This document shows, piece after piece, positions 1 through 10,596 of a stretch of DNA of 64,000 nucleotides. The notes beneath the pieces were generated by a model. It made no database searches and had not been told where the DNA came from. It saw only the letters and a list, made by a program, of their open reading frames with translations. A program made the position numbers and the translations under genes. The stretch comes from Bdellovibrio bacteriovorus (GTDB taxonomy: Bacteria > Bdellovibrionota > Bdellovibrionia > Bdellovibrionales > Bdellovibrionaceae). The stretch is taken from NCBI RefSeq assembly GCF_025558485.1, contig NZ_CP102930.1:930001-994000 (forward strand), written 5' to 3'. Position 1 is the stretch's first letter. Every line of letters starts with the position of its first letter.

Positions 1-336
1 CAAACGATAGGCTTTTTCTTTTCCATCAGTAATCTTGCCCGACCACGATACACGGACATTTCTTTTTTCTTTTGGCAGAAGCACAACCTGTTCAGGATAG
101 ATGGCAAAATCCTCTGTCTTGGTCCGAATCTCTTCACCCCCTTTGCCGGTGTGGCGGGCAAAGGCTTCAATCTGCACCGGCAGCTTTTCGTCCCCCGGAT
201 TTTCAACAATCAACACTTGAGTGGAACGCGAGCCGGAAGGAGTGAATTCCACCACCATGGGCGAAAAACGAAAAGCCCAGGCCAGCGACGGAAGCAGCAG
301 GAAAACAAATGCAGAACGAAGAATGATTTTTGCCAT
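1..336 (-). CDS. PapD-like periplasmic chaperone, 3' end outside window
   Basis: The first 112 codons read from the ATG at 336 and run off the window. Residues 1-21 are a clear Sec signal peptide (MAKIILRSAFVFLLLPSLAWA). The mature part begins RFSPMVVEF and shows the beta-sandwich pattern of the N-terminal domain of fimbrial or spore-coat-U type chaperones: an STQVLIVENPGDEKLPVQIE strand pair, then a VVLLPKEKRNVRVSW strand. Such chaperones hold pilin-like subunits in the periplasm. It lies downstream of a tiny exported protein (405-617), so a small adhesin or pilus operon continuing to the left is plausible. One oddity is that the AGGAGG Shine-Dalgarno lies only one base from the ATG, too close for an efficient start, yet no better start keeps the signal peptide. 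Confidence 0.72.
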   Translation of the reverse strand, partial: MAKIILRSAFVFLLLPSLAWAFRFSPMVVEFTPSGSRSTQVLIVENPGDEKLPVQIEAFARHTGKGGEEIRTKTEDFAIYPEQVVLLPKEKRNVRVSWSGKITDGKEKAYRL

Positions 337-404
337 ACCTCCTGATGATAAGAGGTGTTTTGAATGCGATGAAGAACTCATTAACCAAGTTTTAACAACT
401 GGCC

Positions 405-617
405 TTAAGGCGCTTCAACTCGCACAACAGATGCCGGGGAACGCTTGTCCACTACGACTTTCAGGCGAGGGGAGTTCTTGGCAATTTGCAGCTTTCCATT
501 CACAGCCGTGACATCAACTTTTTCACGCACCTTACCCTGAAGGTAAATCTTCCCACTCTGGGCTTGCGCCAGCGGACAGGACAGAGTCAGCGATATGATT
601 GCGGCAAGAAACTTCAT
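405..617 (-). CDS. Small exported protein, 70 aa
   Basis: I start at the ATG at 617 because it gives a signal peptide (MKFLAAIISLTLSCPLAQA, cleavage near residue 19). The longer in-frame ORF upstream has no sensible leader. The mature protein is about 50 residues, beta-rich and basic (GKIYLQGKVREKVDVTAVNG). The first strand resembles the N-terminus of coat-U type pilin subunits, but the protein is too short to be one. It sits 31 bp after the histidine kinase gene and 68 bp before the PapD-like chaperone, on the same strand, so it may be a truncated or miniature surface subunit. Function unknown. Confidence 0.6.
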   Translation of the reverse strand: MKFLAAIISLTLSCPLAQAQSGKIYLQGKVREKVDVTAVNGKLQIAKNSPRLKVVVDKRSPASVVRVEAP

Positions 618-648
618 ACTGTTCTTGTCGGAAAGCTGGACCAAAGCT

Positions 649-2616
649 TTAGGACAATAGTTGGGGGTTCTTTTCCTGAATTGGTGGATAGACCGGAATG
701 ACAACAATAAATTCAGTGCCTACGCCCATTTCGGAACGCGCCTGAATTTCACCGCCATGATTTTGAACGATACCATAAGAGATACTCAGCCCCAAACCGG
801 TACCTTGTCCGACACCTTTTGTCGTGAAGAACGGGTCGAAGATTTTTTCCAAAACATCCGCCGACATGCCTTTACCACTGTCTTGAATTGAGACTTGCAC
901 CCAACCCCGCTTGTCTTTGGAACCTTTAAAGTCCTTCAAAGCAATGGTGGAAATCCAGATATGCCCACTGCCTTCAATTGCCTGAACAGCGTTGGAAAGG
1001 ATATTCATGAAGACCTGATTGATCTGGCTGGCATAACAATGAATCAACGGAGTTGGCTCATACTGTCGATGAATTTCGATGCGATTTTTAATCTCCCCTT
1101 GCAGAAGATTCAGCGTCGTATCCAGACTTTGATGAACGTCGATCTCCTGAAGTTTTGCCTCTTCCAAGCGCGAGAAATTACGCAAGCCCAGGACAATGTC
1201 CCGCGTGCGCCGAGCTCCATCCTGACAGGATGCCACCAGCTTTGGCAGGTCCTTCACGATATAGTCAAATTCATATTCCTCTTTCAACGCCGGAAGCTTT
1301 GGCGGATCTTTTTCCGCCACTTCAGCAAGCTCAATCAGCTTTTCAGAATACTCTTTCAAGTGAGTCATGTTGCTGTAGATAAAGCCGATCGGATTATTCA
1401 GTTCGTGCGCCACGCCGGCCACCAACTGCCCCAGACTGACCATCTTCGCTGAATGCACCAGCTTGGTCTGCGTGTCTTTAAGCTCTTTGTTGGCGGCTTC
1501 AAGTTCAGTGATCTTCTTGCGCAGATCTGAACGGGCCACCCAGATTTTTTTGCTCATTTCATTGAAGGATTCCGTCAAAAGCCCGATTTCCGTATCATTC
1601 TTCACCGGAATGGTGACGGCTTGTTCCTGCGACTCAAACGACTGCAGAGCTTCCACCAGATCATAAAGCGGTTTCAACACCCAGCTGGAAGTAACCAGAA
1701 TAGTCAGAATCAAAAGAATAATAACGGCACCCACGACGCTGATGAAGGCATAGTTCACGTTCTTCAGCACGGCCTTGGCTTCAATTTTCGAGGCCCCCAA
1801 GGCCACGTAAAATTTTGTGATGCCCCAGTCAATCGGGTAAATCAGAAAGCCATAGGGATTACTGCGCACATTCAGGTCAAAGAACGGCTCTGCCCCCGGA
1901 CGGAAGTACGACTTGAAGAAATCTTTTTTATAAAGGTAAAAATCCGGGTGACTGGCCACCACCACCTGACCGTTGTCAGAGAAAAAAATCAGCTCCAGCT
2001 TCAGACGGCTTTTGATTTTTCCAACAAAAGCGCGGTTCAGATCCACGATCTGTTCCATGTAGCCCACCAGACGCCCGCCAGCTCCGGTCACTTTGGAAAT
2101 CAGGATCAGATTAACCTTTTGCTTATCGCCAAATTCAGCCAGGGCAATTTCTTTTTCGTCTTTTACCTGCGCCATGTATTTCGCAGAAAGAAAGACGGCA
2201 TCCTGAACCGGAACAAAACTGCGCACATTGTCCTTTTCGTCCTTAAAGACAGAGGCCAGCATGCGTCCTTCACGATTAAAGAACGTCAGACTGGACAGAC
2301 TGTCGGTTTTAATCCACTGGGACGAAATATTACGAATTGTCCCGCTATCGCCTTCGGACATGTGATAGATCAGACTGGGATCACGAACATAACGATCCCG
2401 CTTCTGCGCCAGACTGGAGCGCAGGTCAGTTAGCAGTAAATCAATTTCGCGGGCATTGCCGCTAAGACGCTGAGACAGCTCGTGATCAATGGCCTTTTCA
2501 TATTTGATCATGGAATAGCCCGTGACGAACGCCAGGGGCACGACGGAAAACAGAACAAACCAGACAATCAAGATCGTGCGCAATGATCGTTTAGGTTTCT
2601 TCCTGAGTGTTTTCAC
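649..2616 (-). CDS. Membrane-bound sensor histidine kinase
   Basis: A 655-residue kinase with a TM segment at about 13-33, an extracytoplasmic sensor region (about 40-285, Cache-like), a second TM at about 288-310, a HAMP domain (about 311-362), a short coiled coil, then HisKA and HATPase_c. The phospho-accepting His is H404 in [11 protein letters not shown]. The N box is [10 protein letters not shown] (about 538-547), followed by the DSGKGM and GQGTGLGLS nucleotide-binding motifs. There is no receiver domain and no response regulator beside it. The start overlaps the stop of the anti-sigma-like gene by 4 bp (ATGA), so the two are translationally coupled and probably act in one circuit. The input signal is unknown. 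Confidence 0.92.
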   Translation of the reverse strand: MKTLRKKPKRSLRTILIVWFVLFSVVPLAFVTGYSMIKYEKAIDHELSQRLSGNAREIDLLLTDLRSSLAQKRDRYVRDPSLIYHMSEGDSGTIRNISSQWIKTDSLSSLTFFNREGRMLASVFKDEKDNVRSFVPVQDAVFLSAKYMAQVKDEKEIALAEFGDKQKVNLILISKVTGAGGRLVGYMEQIVDLNRAFVGKIKSRLKLELIFFSDNGQVVVASHPDFYLYKKDFFKSYFRPGAEPFFDLNVRSNPYGFLIYPIDWGITKFYVALGASKIEAKAVLKNVNYAFISVVGAVIILLILTILVTSSWVLKPLYDLVEALQSFESQEQAVTIPVKNDTEIGLLTESFNEMSKKIWVARSDLRKKITELEAANKELKDTQTKLVHSAKMVSLGQLVAGVAHELNNPIGFIYSNMTHLKEYSEKLIELAEVAEKDPPKLPALKEEYEFDYIVKDLPKLVASCQDGARRTRDIVLGLRNFSRLEEAKLQEIDVHQSLDTTLNLLQGEIKNRIEIHRQYEPTPLIHCYASQINQVFMNILSNAVQAIEGSGHIWISTIALKDFKGSKDKRGWVQVSIQDSGKGMSADVLEKIFDPFFTTKGVGQGTGLGLSISYGIVQNHGGEIQARSEMGVGTEFIVVIPVYPPIQEKNPQLLS

Positions 2617-3569
2617 TTTTTCGTTTCATCCAAGGTAAAGATCAAACGAATGATTCCATCAGGCATCACGCGCGGGTGTTTTTCTTTGGAAAACTTAGGC
2701 TTGCCATAGGCCGCAAGAGAATTCATCAGGTCCTGATATTTCGCTTCCGGAATCGTAAAGTGATAGTACATGGACGTGGGGGTTTTCTTCCAACCCAGCT
2801 CTACGGAGCCGGCTTTACGCCCACCCAGCTCGATAATCTTATCCGTTACTTTTGGCCCGATGGTTTCAATATTTGTGGCTTCGATTTCACCACGATAAAG
2901 GAATCCGCCACCACCCGTGACCGCAGGCACTTCCGCCGCCTTTTCAGGTGTTTTGGCCGCCACAGTTGTCGGAGTCGGCGTCGGTGTGGCTGGAGAAGCT
3001 TTCACGTCGGGTTTCACCGAAGCCTTGTCCGGTGATTTGGCAGTGACCTCTGCTGGAGTTTCCTTTGCCCCTTCATCCACGAACTCCGGCTGTTCTTCAA
3101 CCACGGCAGTGGTTTCTGTTTTGGAAATTTCAGCCAGCACCATATCTTTAGAGCCACCCAAAGAACCCAGCTGCATCACCTTCTGCCATGGTGTCACAGA
3201 TAGCAGGGTCACAATTACACCCACAACCACCAAAGCTTCCAATCCCCACTTCAAGCCCTGAGGCCACTTGTCGAAGTTGGACTTTTGCATCAGCACTGTC
3301 AGATAGCTGGAAGGGGCATTGATTTGCTCAATGATCGGTTCAGAAACACGGGTGTCGGCCAGACGTTCTGCATACTTTTGGCCGTTTTCAATTTTGCTTA
3401 AATCCAGCTGTGCATCCCGGGAAAACTTCACATGATCAGCCACAGCTGCACGGCGTTCCGGGTCCAGACTGTCCGTCAGGAAATCATACAAGAGCTCATG
3501 CCCGATAAACGGTGACATCTCTCGTTTGTTCTTTTTGGAAAGAGGTATCTTATTTTCCTGTTGAGCCAT
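2613..3569 (-). CDS. Anti-sigma-factor-like single-pass membrane protein
   Basis: A 318-residue protein lying between a sigma-like gene (20-bp overlap) and a histidine kinase (4-bp overlap). Residues 20-95 are a helical cytoplasmic domain (HELLYDFLTDSLDPERRAAV) like the sigma-binding part of anti-sigma factors, but without the HxxxCxxC zinc motif of the ZAS class. One TM segment lies at about 107-125. A Pro/Thr/Lys-rich linker (about 160-215) leads to a C-terminal extracytoplasmic domain (about 218-318) that resembles domains on some membrane anti-sigma proteins. The role as anti-sigma factor is inferred from position and layout. An internal ATG at 3518 (MSPFIGHELL) is an alternative start that would remove the overlap. 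Confidence 0.7.
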   Translation of the reverse strand: MAQQENKIPLSKKNKREMSPFIGHELLYDFLTDSLDPERRAAVADHVKFSRDAQLDLSKIENGQKYAERLADTRVSEPIIEQINAPSSYLTVLMQKSNFDKWPQGLKWGLEALVVVGVIVTLLSVTPWQKVMQLGSLGGSKDMVLAEISKTETTAVVEEQPEFVDEGAKETPAEVTAKSPDKASVKPDVKASPATPTPTPTTVAAKTPEKAAEVPAVTGGGGFLYRGEIEATNIETIGPKVTDKIIELGGRKAGSVELGWKKTPTSMYYHFTIPEAKYQDLMNSLAAYGKPKFSKEKHPRVMPDGIIRLIFTLDETKK

Positions 3570-4029
3570 TTTTTACTTTACTCACACCTTGGGTCATACT
3601 GCCCAGCTTGCGCAATGCCCGACCCAAACGATAACGAATGGTGCCTTCGGTAATTCCCAAGCCTGCGGAAATATCATCATCATGAATCTTCAAAATTTTG
3701 GACCAGATTACAGTCAAAAGTTCGTCTTCAGAGGCGGTCTTTTGAAATTCACGCCACGGTCCCAGATCCAGGGACTCTGGAATCAACCAGCCGGATTCCA
3801 CAGTGGTGTTCGGACGACCACGAGAAACACGCACTTTATACTTGTCCCAAACAGATTTGGTAGCCGCCACAATAGCCACAGAATTTTTTATTTCAGGATT
3901 TCGATTCTTGCGTCCCCGACAAAGGACCAGAGCTTGTGATGAGGCCTCTATCGCCTTTTGATCATCGAGCAAAGAGAAATAGAAAAATAGAGCGATAGAT
4001 TGTACGTCAGACTCTGTCATCGCAGTCAT
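3550..4029 (-). CDS. ECF-like RNA polymerase sigma factor
   Basis: A short protein of 159 residues. The C-terminal third is a sigma region 4 helix-turn-helix (DISAGLGITEGTIRYRLGRALRKLG, about 118-142), which recognises the -35 element. The N-terminal region 2 is poorly conserved: the helix around residues 10-30 and the basic stretch RGRKNRNPE could match it, but I see no classic -10 recognition motif. It is followed by the anti-sigma-like gene, the usual order for ECF pairs. A second in-frame ATG three codons in (4020) is equally possible as the start. It could instead be a region-4-only regulator. Confidence 0.66.
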   Translation of the reverse strand: MTAMTESDVQSIALFFYFSLLDDQKAIEASSQALVLCRGRKNRNPEIKNSVAIVAATKSVWDKYKVRVSRGRPNTTVESGWLIPESLDLGPWREFQKTASEDELLTVIWSKILKIHDDDISAGLGITEGTIRYRLGRALRKLGSMTQGVSKVKNGSTGK

Positions 4030-4126
4030 ATTATCAGGTAATTCGGAAACAATCTAACAGGCTGTTAAAAAAGTCCAGTCACACCGAAACACCAAAACGG
4101 CATTTCGGCGGAACCTTGAAAAGCAA

Positions 4127-5540
<1,414 letters not shown>

Positions 5541-5694
5541 AGGCACCTCCAAAACAGGGAACCACCCCTGTTGTATCAAAGAGTCTGCCAGCGCCCTCTG
5601 CACATAGGTTCCATAATGAGACGCTCAACATGTTAAAGTTTTGTCACCAGTGACATTTTGAGACACTTTCACGCCAGCATGAATGATCCTCGCC

Positions 5695-5721
5695 TAAATA
5701 TAAGGAAACATATACCGATAA
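5695..5721 (+). promoter_or_regulatory. Candidate sigma-28 (FliA)-type promoter
   Basis: TAAATATA at 5695-5702, an 11-bp spacer, and ACCGATAA at 5714-5721, against the enterobacterial FliA consensus TAAAGTTT-N11-GCCGATAA. The -10 half matches 7 of 8 and the -35 half about 5 of 8. Transcription would start only a few bases before the ATG at 5732, giving an almost leaderless mRNA. No Shine-Dalgarno is present at normal spacing. Confidence 0.4.
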
Positions 5722-5731
5722 GTTATATAGC

Positions 5732-8700
5732 ATGAACGTAACTGGTATCGGAGTCCTTCTCCTCTTATTCGTGGGTCTTACCACGGGCTGCACCATCAAT
5801 GGTCAGTTGTGGGACTTCAATTCTCTAACACCGCCTTTTTTGACCGATTCCGAAGGCAATAAACTCGAATCATTTATCATCAACTCGCAAGACCCCATTA
5901 ATCAGTATCCCCTCAAAGGTGACTGCTTTTACGAAGGCCAGCGCATCGACATCACCATTGCGCCAGTCACCACCGCACCGTCTGACTTGTCAGATGCAAA
6001 AAAGTTTTCCGCGATTTGTTCCAAGGGTGTCTTTGAATTGTCCGTTGATACTCAAGGCTGGCCGGACACTGAATACAAAGTAAAGCTGGAGGTCACATCC
6101 AAAGCGGGAGTCAAGTCCTCCAATGAAACCGCTGTGGTTAAGGATATTCAGGCACCACTCGTTAGTTTTTCCACACCTTTACCCACAGAGGTTGGCAACT
6201 CTCTGGTAACACAACTTCCGGTGGATGGAAATTGCGAAAGCAGTGATGGTCCCGTTAGCATTTCTTCCGCAGACACAGTGCTGGCAACACTTCCCTGCAC
6301 TCATGACACCTTCACTGGCCTGCTGACCGCCGCTGTTCTAAGTGACGGTGCCGCTCAACTGCAAGTGTCCCAGACAGATGCCGCGGGTAATAAAGGCACC
6401 GCACTCAGTTCCACTTTTAACAAAGACACGCAAGCACCTCTATTCCCGGTTACCCTTGGACCATTGGGCCCGGCCCTTTCCAATGACAGCTCGAATCGTA
6501 CAATTTCCATCACAGTGCCGGCAGACGGCGCCACTGAGTACCGCTATATCATAGTGAAAGACACCAACTGCGAGGGCCAGTGGACGGCCTTGATGAACAC
6601 TGCCCCCGTAAGCGCTAGCACCCCCGCAACGATCACTTTCAATGGCGACGGTGACTATCGTCTTTGCCTGATCGCAGGTGATCAGGCCGGGAACTGGCAG
6701 CCAGAAGAAGGTATGATCGAATCCGGCACGATCACTCTGGATACAACAGCGCCAGTCCTGACGATTCTGTCACCGACCGATGGAAGCAAACACAAATCCG
6801 CTGTGACCGTCACAGGATCTTGCGAAGCCGGAACCTCTGTTTCCGCAACAGGTAACTTCACGCCGTCTCCGAATGACACCATCTGCTCTGCGGGGGGAAG
6901 TTTCTCTTTGAACCTGACATTGTCTGCTGGCGATGGGAATAAAGCACTGCTGCTGTCGTCCTCGGACGCCGCAGGTAACACCACGTCTCATGCCGCGTGG
7001 AATTTGATTCGTGACAATGCTATTACAGCCCCGTCTATCACACTTGTCACGGCTTCGGTGACCAACGATCCGCTGGCGAAGTTTACAGCCAATGATTGCA
7101 GTGACGCGACTTTTATTCTGCTAAAAGAAATCAACGCCCCACCCACACTGGCTGATTCCGGCTGGCTGCCCTGTTCTACCACCGCGCAAAATTATAGTTT
7201 TGATTTTAGCGCCAACGGTGATCAACAGGGGCTTCGCAATGTCCGCTTCTATGCCCGTGATGAAGCCGGAAATATTTCAACTGCCACGGTGGTCACCATC
7301 ACCTATGACAGCAAGGCTCCTATTCTGACATTGGACCCTGTCCCCACACTTGCCATCAATGTCAGCTATCCGTTTGTTGTCTATGTCACAGAAGCCACCG
7401 TGTCGGCGGCAGCCACACTTTATCTTGATTATTCCACCGATGGCGGGAGCACTTGGAATGTCGCCACCAGTCGCGCCTTGGGACTTGCCGGTCCCATGAA
7501 TAACAAATCCTTTACCGTGAACTGGACGCCAAACGCCTACAACACCGGAGTCCTGGTCCGCGCCCGCCTGACAGACACGCATGGCCTGACCGGAACAGGA
7601 ACCAGCAATGCCTTTGATGTCATTCTTGACACCATTGCACCCGTCATCGCCACAGGCGAAATGAAAATCAACGGTCAGCTAAATCCCGATGACACCGTTC
7701 GCTCTTATGTGACTGTAAGTTTAAAGGCCACGGATGCAGAAACAGCCATCACCAAGTTCTGCCTGAAAACCGGCAACAGTGCACCGAACGCCTCTGACAG
7801 TTGCTGGGTCAGTGTCAAAGCACCCAAGCCCGGTCTGGAAGAGCTTCCCACTTTAAATTTAGCGGACTTTGATTTCTTCCTGGGAATCAACTTTGGCACC
7901 TACAACATTTATGCATGGGTAATGGATGTCGGTGGCAATATCAGCACCAACTCCGCCACACTGACAAAAGACTACAACACCATCGACTATATCAACGATC
8001 CACCACCTGAGGTCACAAAGTTCCTGACTGTAAATTCCACCACCCCGGCCAATCCGCCCAACACCTTTGATATGAACTTCGCAAATGGGGCTCCGGTTCA
8101 CATCAGTTGGCAGGCCAGTGACAATGGCACCATCGCCAAAGTCGAGCTCTACTATGCTGAAGACGGCCAGCCCTTTACTTTGATTACAGACACGCTGGCA
8201 AATAACTCCAGCAACTCTTCCGCGTGCTCGTATTCAGCTCCCCGCACAGGTTGCTATCTTTGGAATTCCATCATCGCCAACGATGTGTTCTTTAAACTGC
8301 AAATTCGTGTGACTGACAATAACGGTCAGACATCTCAGGTCACCAGTCCTCCATTAAATAGTGGCGCCTACAATCTGCTGGCCGGAAATCAGGACCCCGG
8401 ACACAACGGCAACGCCAAAAGCACGGTCTTTAACACCAGTGTGGGCAATGACACGGCACCCGGCACGCTCTTGGTGGCAACAGACGGTAAAATCTTTTTT
8501 AATGATTCATCATTCGGAATTATTTACATCGATCCAAAAACCAATAACTCCAAAGTTCTGCTGCGCCTGACAAAAGAGGGCGAGGATTCTTTTGGTGATG
8601 GCATTCCCGTGGAACAAGCCCGCGCCAAGGCCATTTTGCGCACCGCTTTGGATTATCAGAATCGTATTCTGATCTATGACCGCTATATGATCCGCAGAAT

Positions 8701-10594
8701 TGACACCAACGTCACACCCATGATCATTGAAACATTGATCGGGGCTGATCCGGCAGGAAATCTGGGGACAGACACCGCCGACACTGTTGCCGACCCTCGC
8801 GATTTAAAAATCAATCTGACCCAGGTGCCGACTCTTGATGAAACCTGGGCGATTCGCAAACGCTCACCGTTTATCCCCATGCCCAATGGAGACTTGTATT
8901 TTGTATCTGACAAACCCGGCGCGGCACCCAATAACGGGGGGCGCATCCGCCTTTACAAGGGATCTCTGGCAGTTCCCCGTGTCGAAACAATCCGCTTCTC
9001 CGGAACCGGGGTGAATGGTTTGCCATCCTGGGATCTGAATTCCAATATCTATTCCTTCTTCAGTCTGCGCTACGACCCTTCCACCAGCACTTTGATCAAA
9101 GCTTATGTACAGGCGGTTTATTCTGTCCCGGGAAATTCCTACGGACCCATGACAGAACTTAATACAACAACCTTTGTTGGCAACGGTGTATTCCCCGTGC
9201 ACCCTTTCACCAACTCTTCGCTTGTATATTACGATGTGCATGCGATGGATGGCCGGGTCTATCGGGCCAATCGTTATACCGACAACAGCGTGAACCAGTT
9301 GCAGGATGATGGAAGCTGGCTGCGTGTACTGGGCACGGGAGCTTCCGGTGAATGCATCGACGGCACCGACGCCACTTCCTGCCCGGTGGCCCTGGACGAC
9401 GTCTTTGTGGATCGCTATGGGCGCATGTTCTTTTCCACTCGAGGAATTATCAAAACAGTTGTTGCCGGCAAAGTTTATACTTTATTTGGTCAACGAAAAG
9501 ACGCCGGGGACGGCGGCACCGGATTTGATATGCGCATGGCCTCGCTATTTTATATTGATCACGGTGTGGGTGATAATATTCTTCTGCTGGATCACCAACA
9601 AAACAAACTGCGTGAAGTGGCCCCGGGGGCTTCACCTGAGGTTCGTCTGGTGGCCGGAAATGGCACAAACACCAACGTCAACTTCGCTGTGGCTGCAAAT
9701 GCTCAGGGTATTAAACTTGGGAACTGGGTCGAACCAAATGCCTTTGCCTCCAACCCAGCCAATGGCGACATCTATATGAACTGTGCGCAGAACGACGTGC
9801 TGATCACGCCGCCAAGCACTTATAAAGCCTATCACAGCCTGTGCCGCTTAAATCGCGCCACCGGTTTGTGGGAACAAATTATGAACGGTGAAGGCGGAAC
9901 TCCAGCCTCCACTCAATCCAATGTCGCCTATGGTGATTTACTGATGACAGGATATGCTCCGTCAGTCATGGCCTACAAAGGCGGCAACTTCCTTGTGAAC
10001 TTTATGTACTGGAATGGCACGGCTCACAACGACACGACCCTGCGTCTGGTGACTCCGGCAACCACTGCCTACGTGGGCGGACGCATAGGTGTGGATTCGG
10101 ATTTGGATGACTGTCCTGATGGCGTGGCAACGAATTGTTCATTGGGACCAACGGGGCCTCATCGCACGGGAACGCCCACTTACTTTGACCCATTGGGGGG
10201 CTGGCTGTACAAACCCGCAACGAATGCGGCGATTACGACCCCGAATTTGCATGTGCTGTATTCAGGAAATGTGAAAACACTTCTGACCCTGCCACAGCAG
10301 CCCTCCAGCTTTGTCTATGACAACACTGGCGCACTTTATTACTGCGGTGGCACCGACAGAAAGCTATACAAAGTCGTCATTCACAATATCGGGGATCTTT
10401 CCAATACGGCAGTCTGGCCGCTGGCGGAAGGGGTTCACTATACAACAACAGAGCTGCCATTCCCTGCAAGCTCTATCGCGTGTCAGGGGCGTCGTATTCT
10501 GATTAAGCCCGCCTCAGGACCAAAACCAAAACGACTGGTCTTTATGGCCATGCAGAACGGGCTTCCGGCTATTTCTGAATACTTCCTGCCTTAA
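5732..10594 (+). CDS. Giant lipoprotein with Ig-like repeats and a propeller-like C-terminal half
   Basis: 1620 residues. The N-terminus is a lipoprotein signal (MNVTGIGVLLLLFVGLTTGC, Cys20 lipidated). From about 130 to 720 come repeated bacterial Ig-like units, each opening with a D(T/I)xAP motif (DTQAPLF, DTTAPVLTILSPTDG, DTIAPVIA) and ending DAAGN or DEAGN. A further Ig-like unit covers about 760-870. The second half (about 880-1620) has repeated strands such as GTLLVATDGKIFF and NGDIYMN typical of NHL/SMP-30-type beta-propellers. The likely location is the outer membrane surface. Such architecture suits adhesion or ligand binding, but no specific role can be read. Convergent with glpD, only 2 bp apart. 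Confidence 0.85.
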   Translation: MNVTGIGVLLLLFVGLTTGCTINGQLWDFNSLTPPFLTDSEGNKLESFIINSQDPINQYPLKGDCFYEGQRIDITIAPVTTAPSDLSDAKKFSAICSKGVFELSVDTQGWPDTEYKVKLEVTSKAGVKSSNETAVVKDIQAPLVSFSTPLPTEVGNSLVTQLPVDGNCESSDGPVSISSADTVLATLPCTHDTFTGLLTAAVLSDGAAQLQVSQTDAAGNKGTALSSTFNKDTQAPLFPVTLGPLGPALSNDSSNRTISITVPADGATEYRYIIVKDTNCEGQWTALMNTAPVSASTPATITFNGDGDYRLCLIAGDQAGNWQPEEGMIESGTITLDTTAPVLTILSPTDGSKHKSAVTVTGSCEAGTSVSATGNFTPSPNDTICSAGGSFSLNLTLSAGDGNKALLLSSSDAAGNTTSHAAWNLIRDNAITAPSITLVTASVTNDPLAKFTANDCSDATFILLKEINAPPTLADSGWLPCSTTAQNYSFDFSANGDQQGLRNVRFYARDEAGNISTATVVTITYDSKAPILTLDPVPTLAINVSYPFVVYVTEATVSAAATLYLDYSTDGGSTWNVATSRALGLAGPMNNKSFTVNWTPNAYNTGVLVRARLTDTHGLTGTGTSNAFDVILDTIAPVIATGEMKINGQLNPDDTVRSYVTVSLKATDAETAITKFCLKTGNSAPNASDSCWVSVKAPKPGLEELPTLNLADFDFFLGINFGTYNIYAWVMDVGGNISTNSATLTKDYNTIDYINDPPPEVTKFLTVNSTTPANPPNTFDMNFANGAPVHISWQASDNGTIAKVELYYAEDGQPFTLITDTLANNSSNSSACSYSAPRTGCYLWNSIIANDVFFKLQIRVTDNNGQTSQVTSPPLNSGAYNLLAGNQDPGHNGNAKSTVFNTSVGNDTAPGTLLVATDGKIFFNDSSFGIIYIDPKTNNSKVLLRLTKEGEDSFGDGIPVEQARAKAILRTALDYQNRILIYDRYMIRRIDTNVTPMIIETLIGADPAGNLGTDTADTVADPRDLKINLTQVPTLDETWAIRKRSPFIPMPNGDLYFVSDKPGAAPNNGGRIRLYKGSLAVPRVETIRFSGTGVNGLPSWDLNSNIYSFFSLRYDPSTSTLIKAYVQAVYSVPGNSYGPMTELNTTTFVGNGVFPVHPFTNSSLVYYDVHAMDGRVYRANRYTDNSVNQLQDDGSWLRVLGTGASGECIDGTDATSCPVALDDVFVDRYGRMFFSTRGIIKTVVAGKVYTLFGQRKDAGDGGTGFDMRMASLFYIDHGVGDNILLLDHQQNKLREVAPGASPEVRLVAGNGTNTNVNFAVAANAQGIKLGNWVEPNAFASNPANGDIYMNCAQNDVLITPPSTYKAYHSLCRLNRATGLWEQIMNGEGGTPASTQSNVAYGDLLMTGYAPSVMAYKGGNFLVNFMYWNGTAHNDTTLRLVTPATTAYVGGRIGVDSDLDDCPDGVATNCSLGPTGPHRTGTPTYFDPLGGWLYKPATNAAITTPNLHVLYSGNVKTLLTLPQQPSSFVYDNTGALYYCGGTDRKLYKVVIHNIGDLSNTAVWPLAEGVHYTTTELPFPASSIACQGRRILIKPASGPKPKRLVFMAMQNGLPAISEYFLP

Positions 10595-10596
10595 AA

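Noticed and set aside
1621..2433. 270-codon open frame opposite the histidine kinase
   Set aside because: Shadow of the kinase gene; no start signal and no recognisable family.
4084..4108. CCGAAA/TTTCGG hairpin as mreB terminator
   Set aside because: The stem is short with a 13-base loop, and the T run is 16 bases further on. It may assist termination but I cannot support a call.
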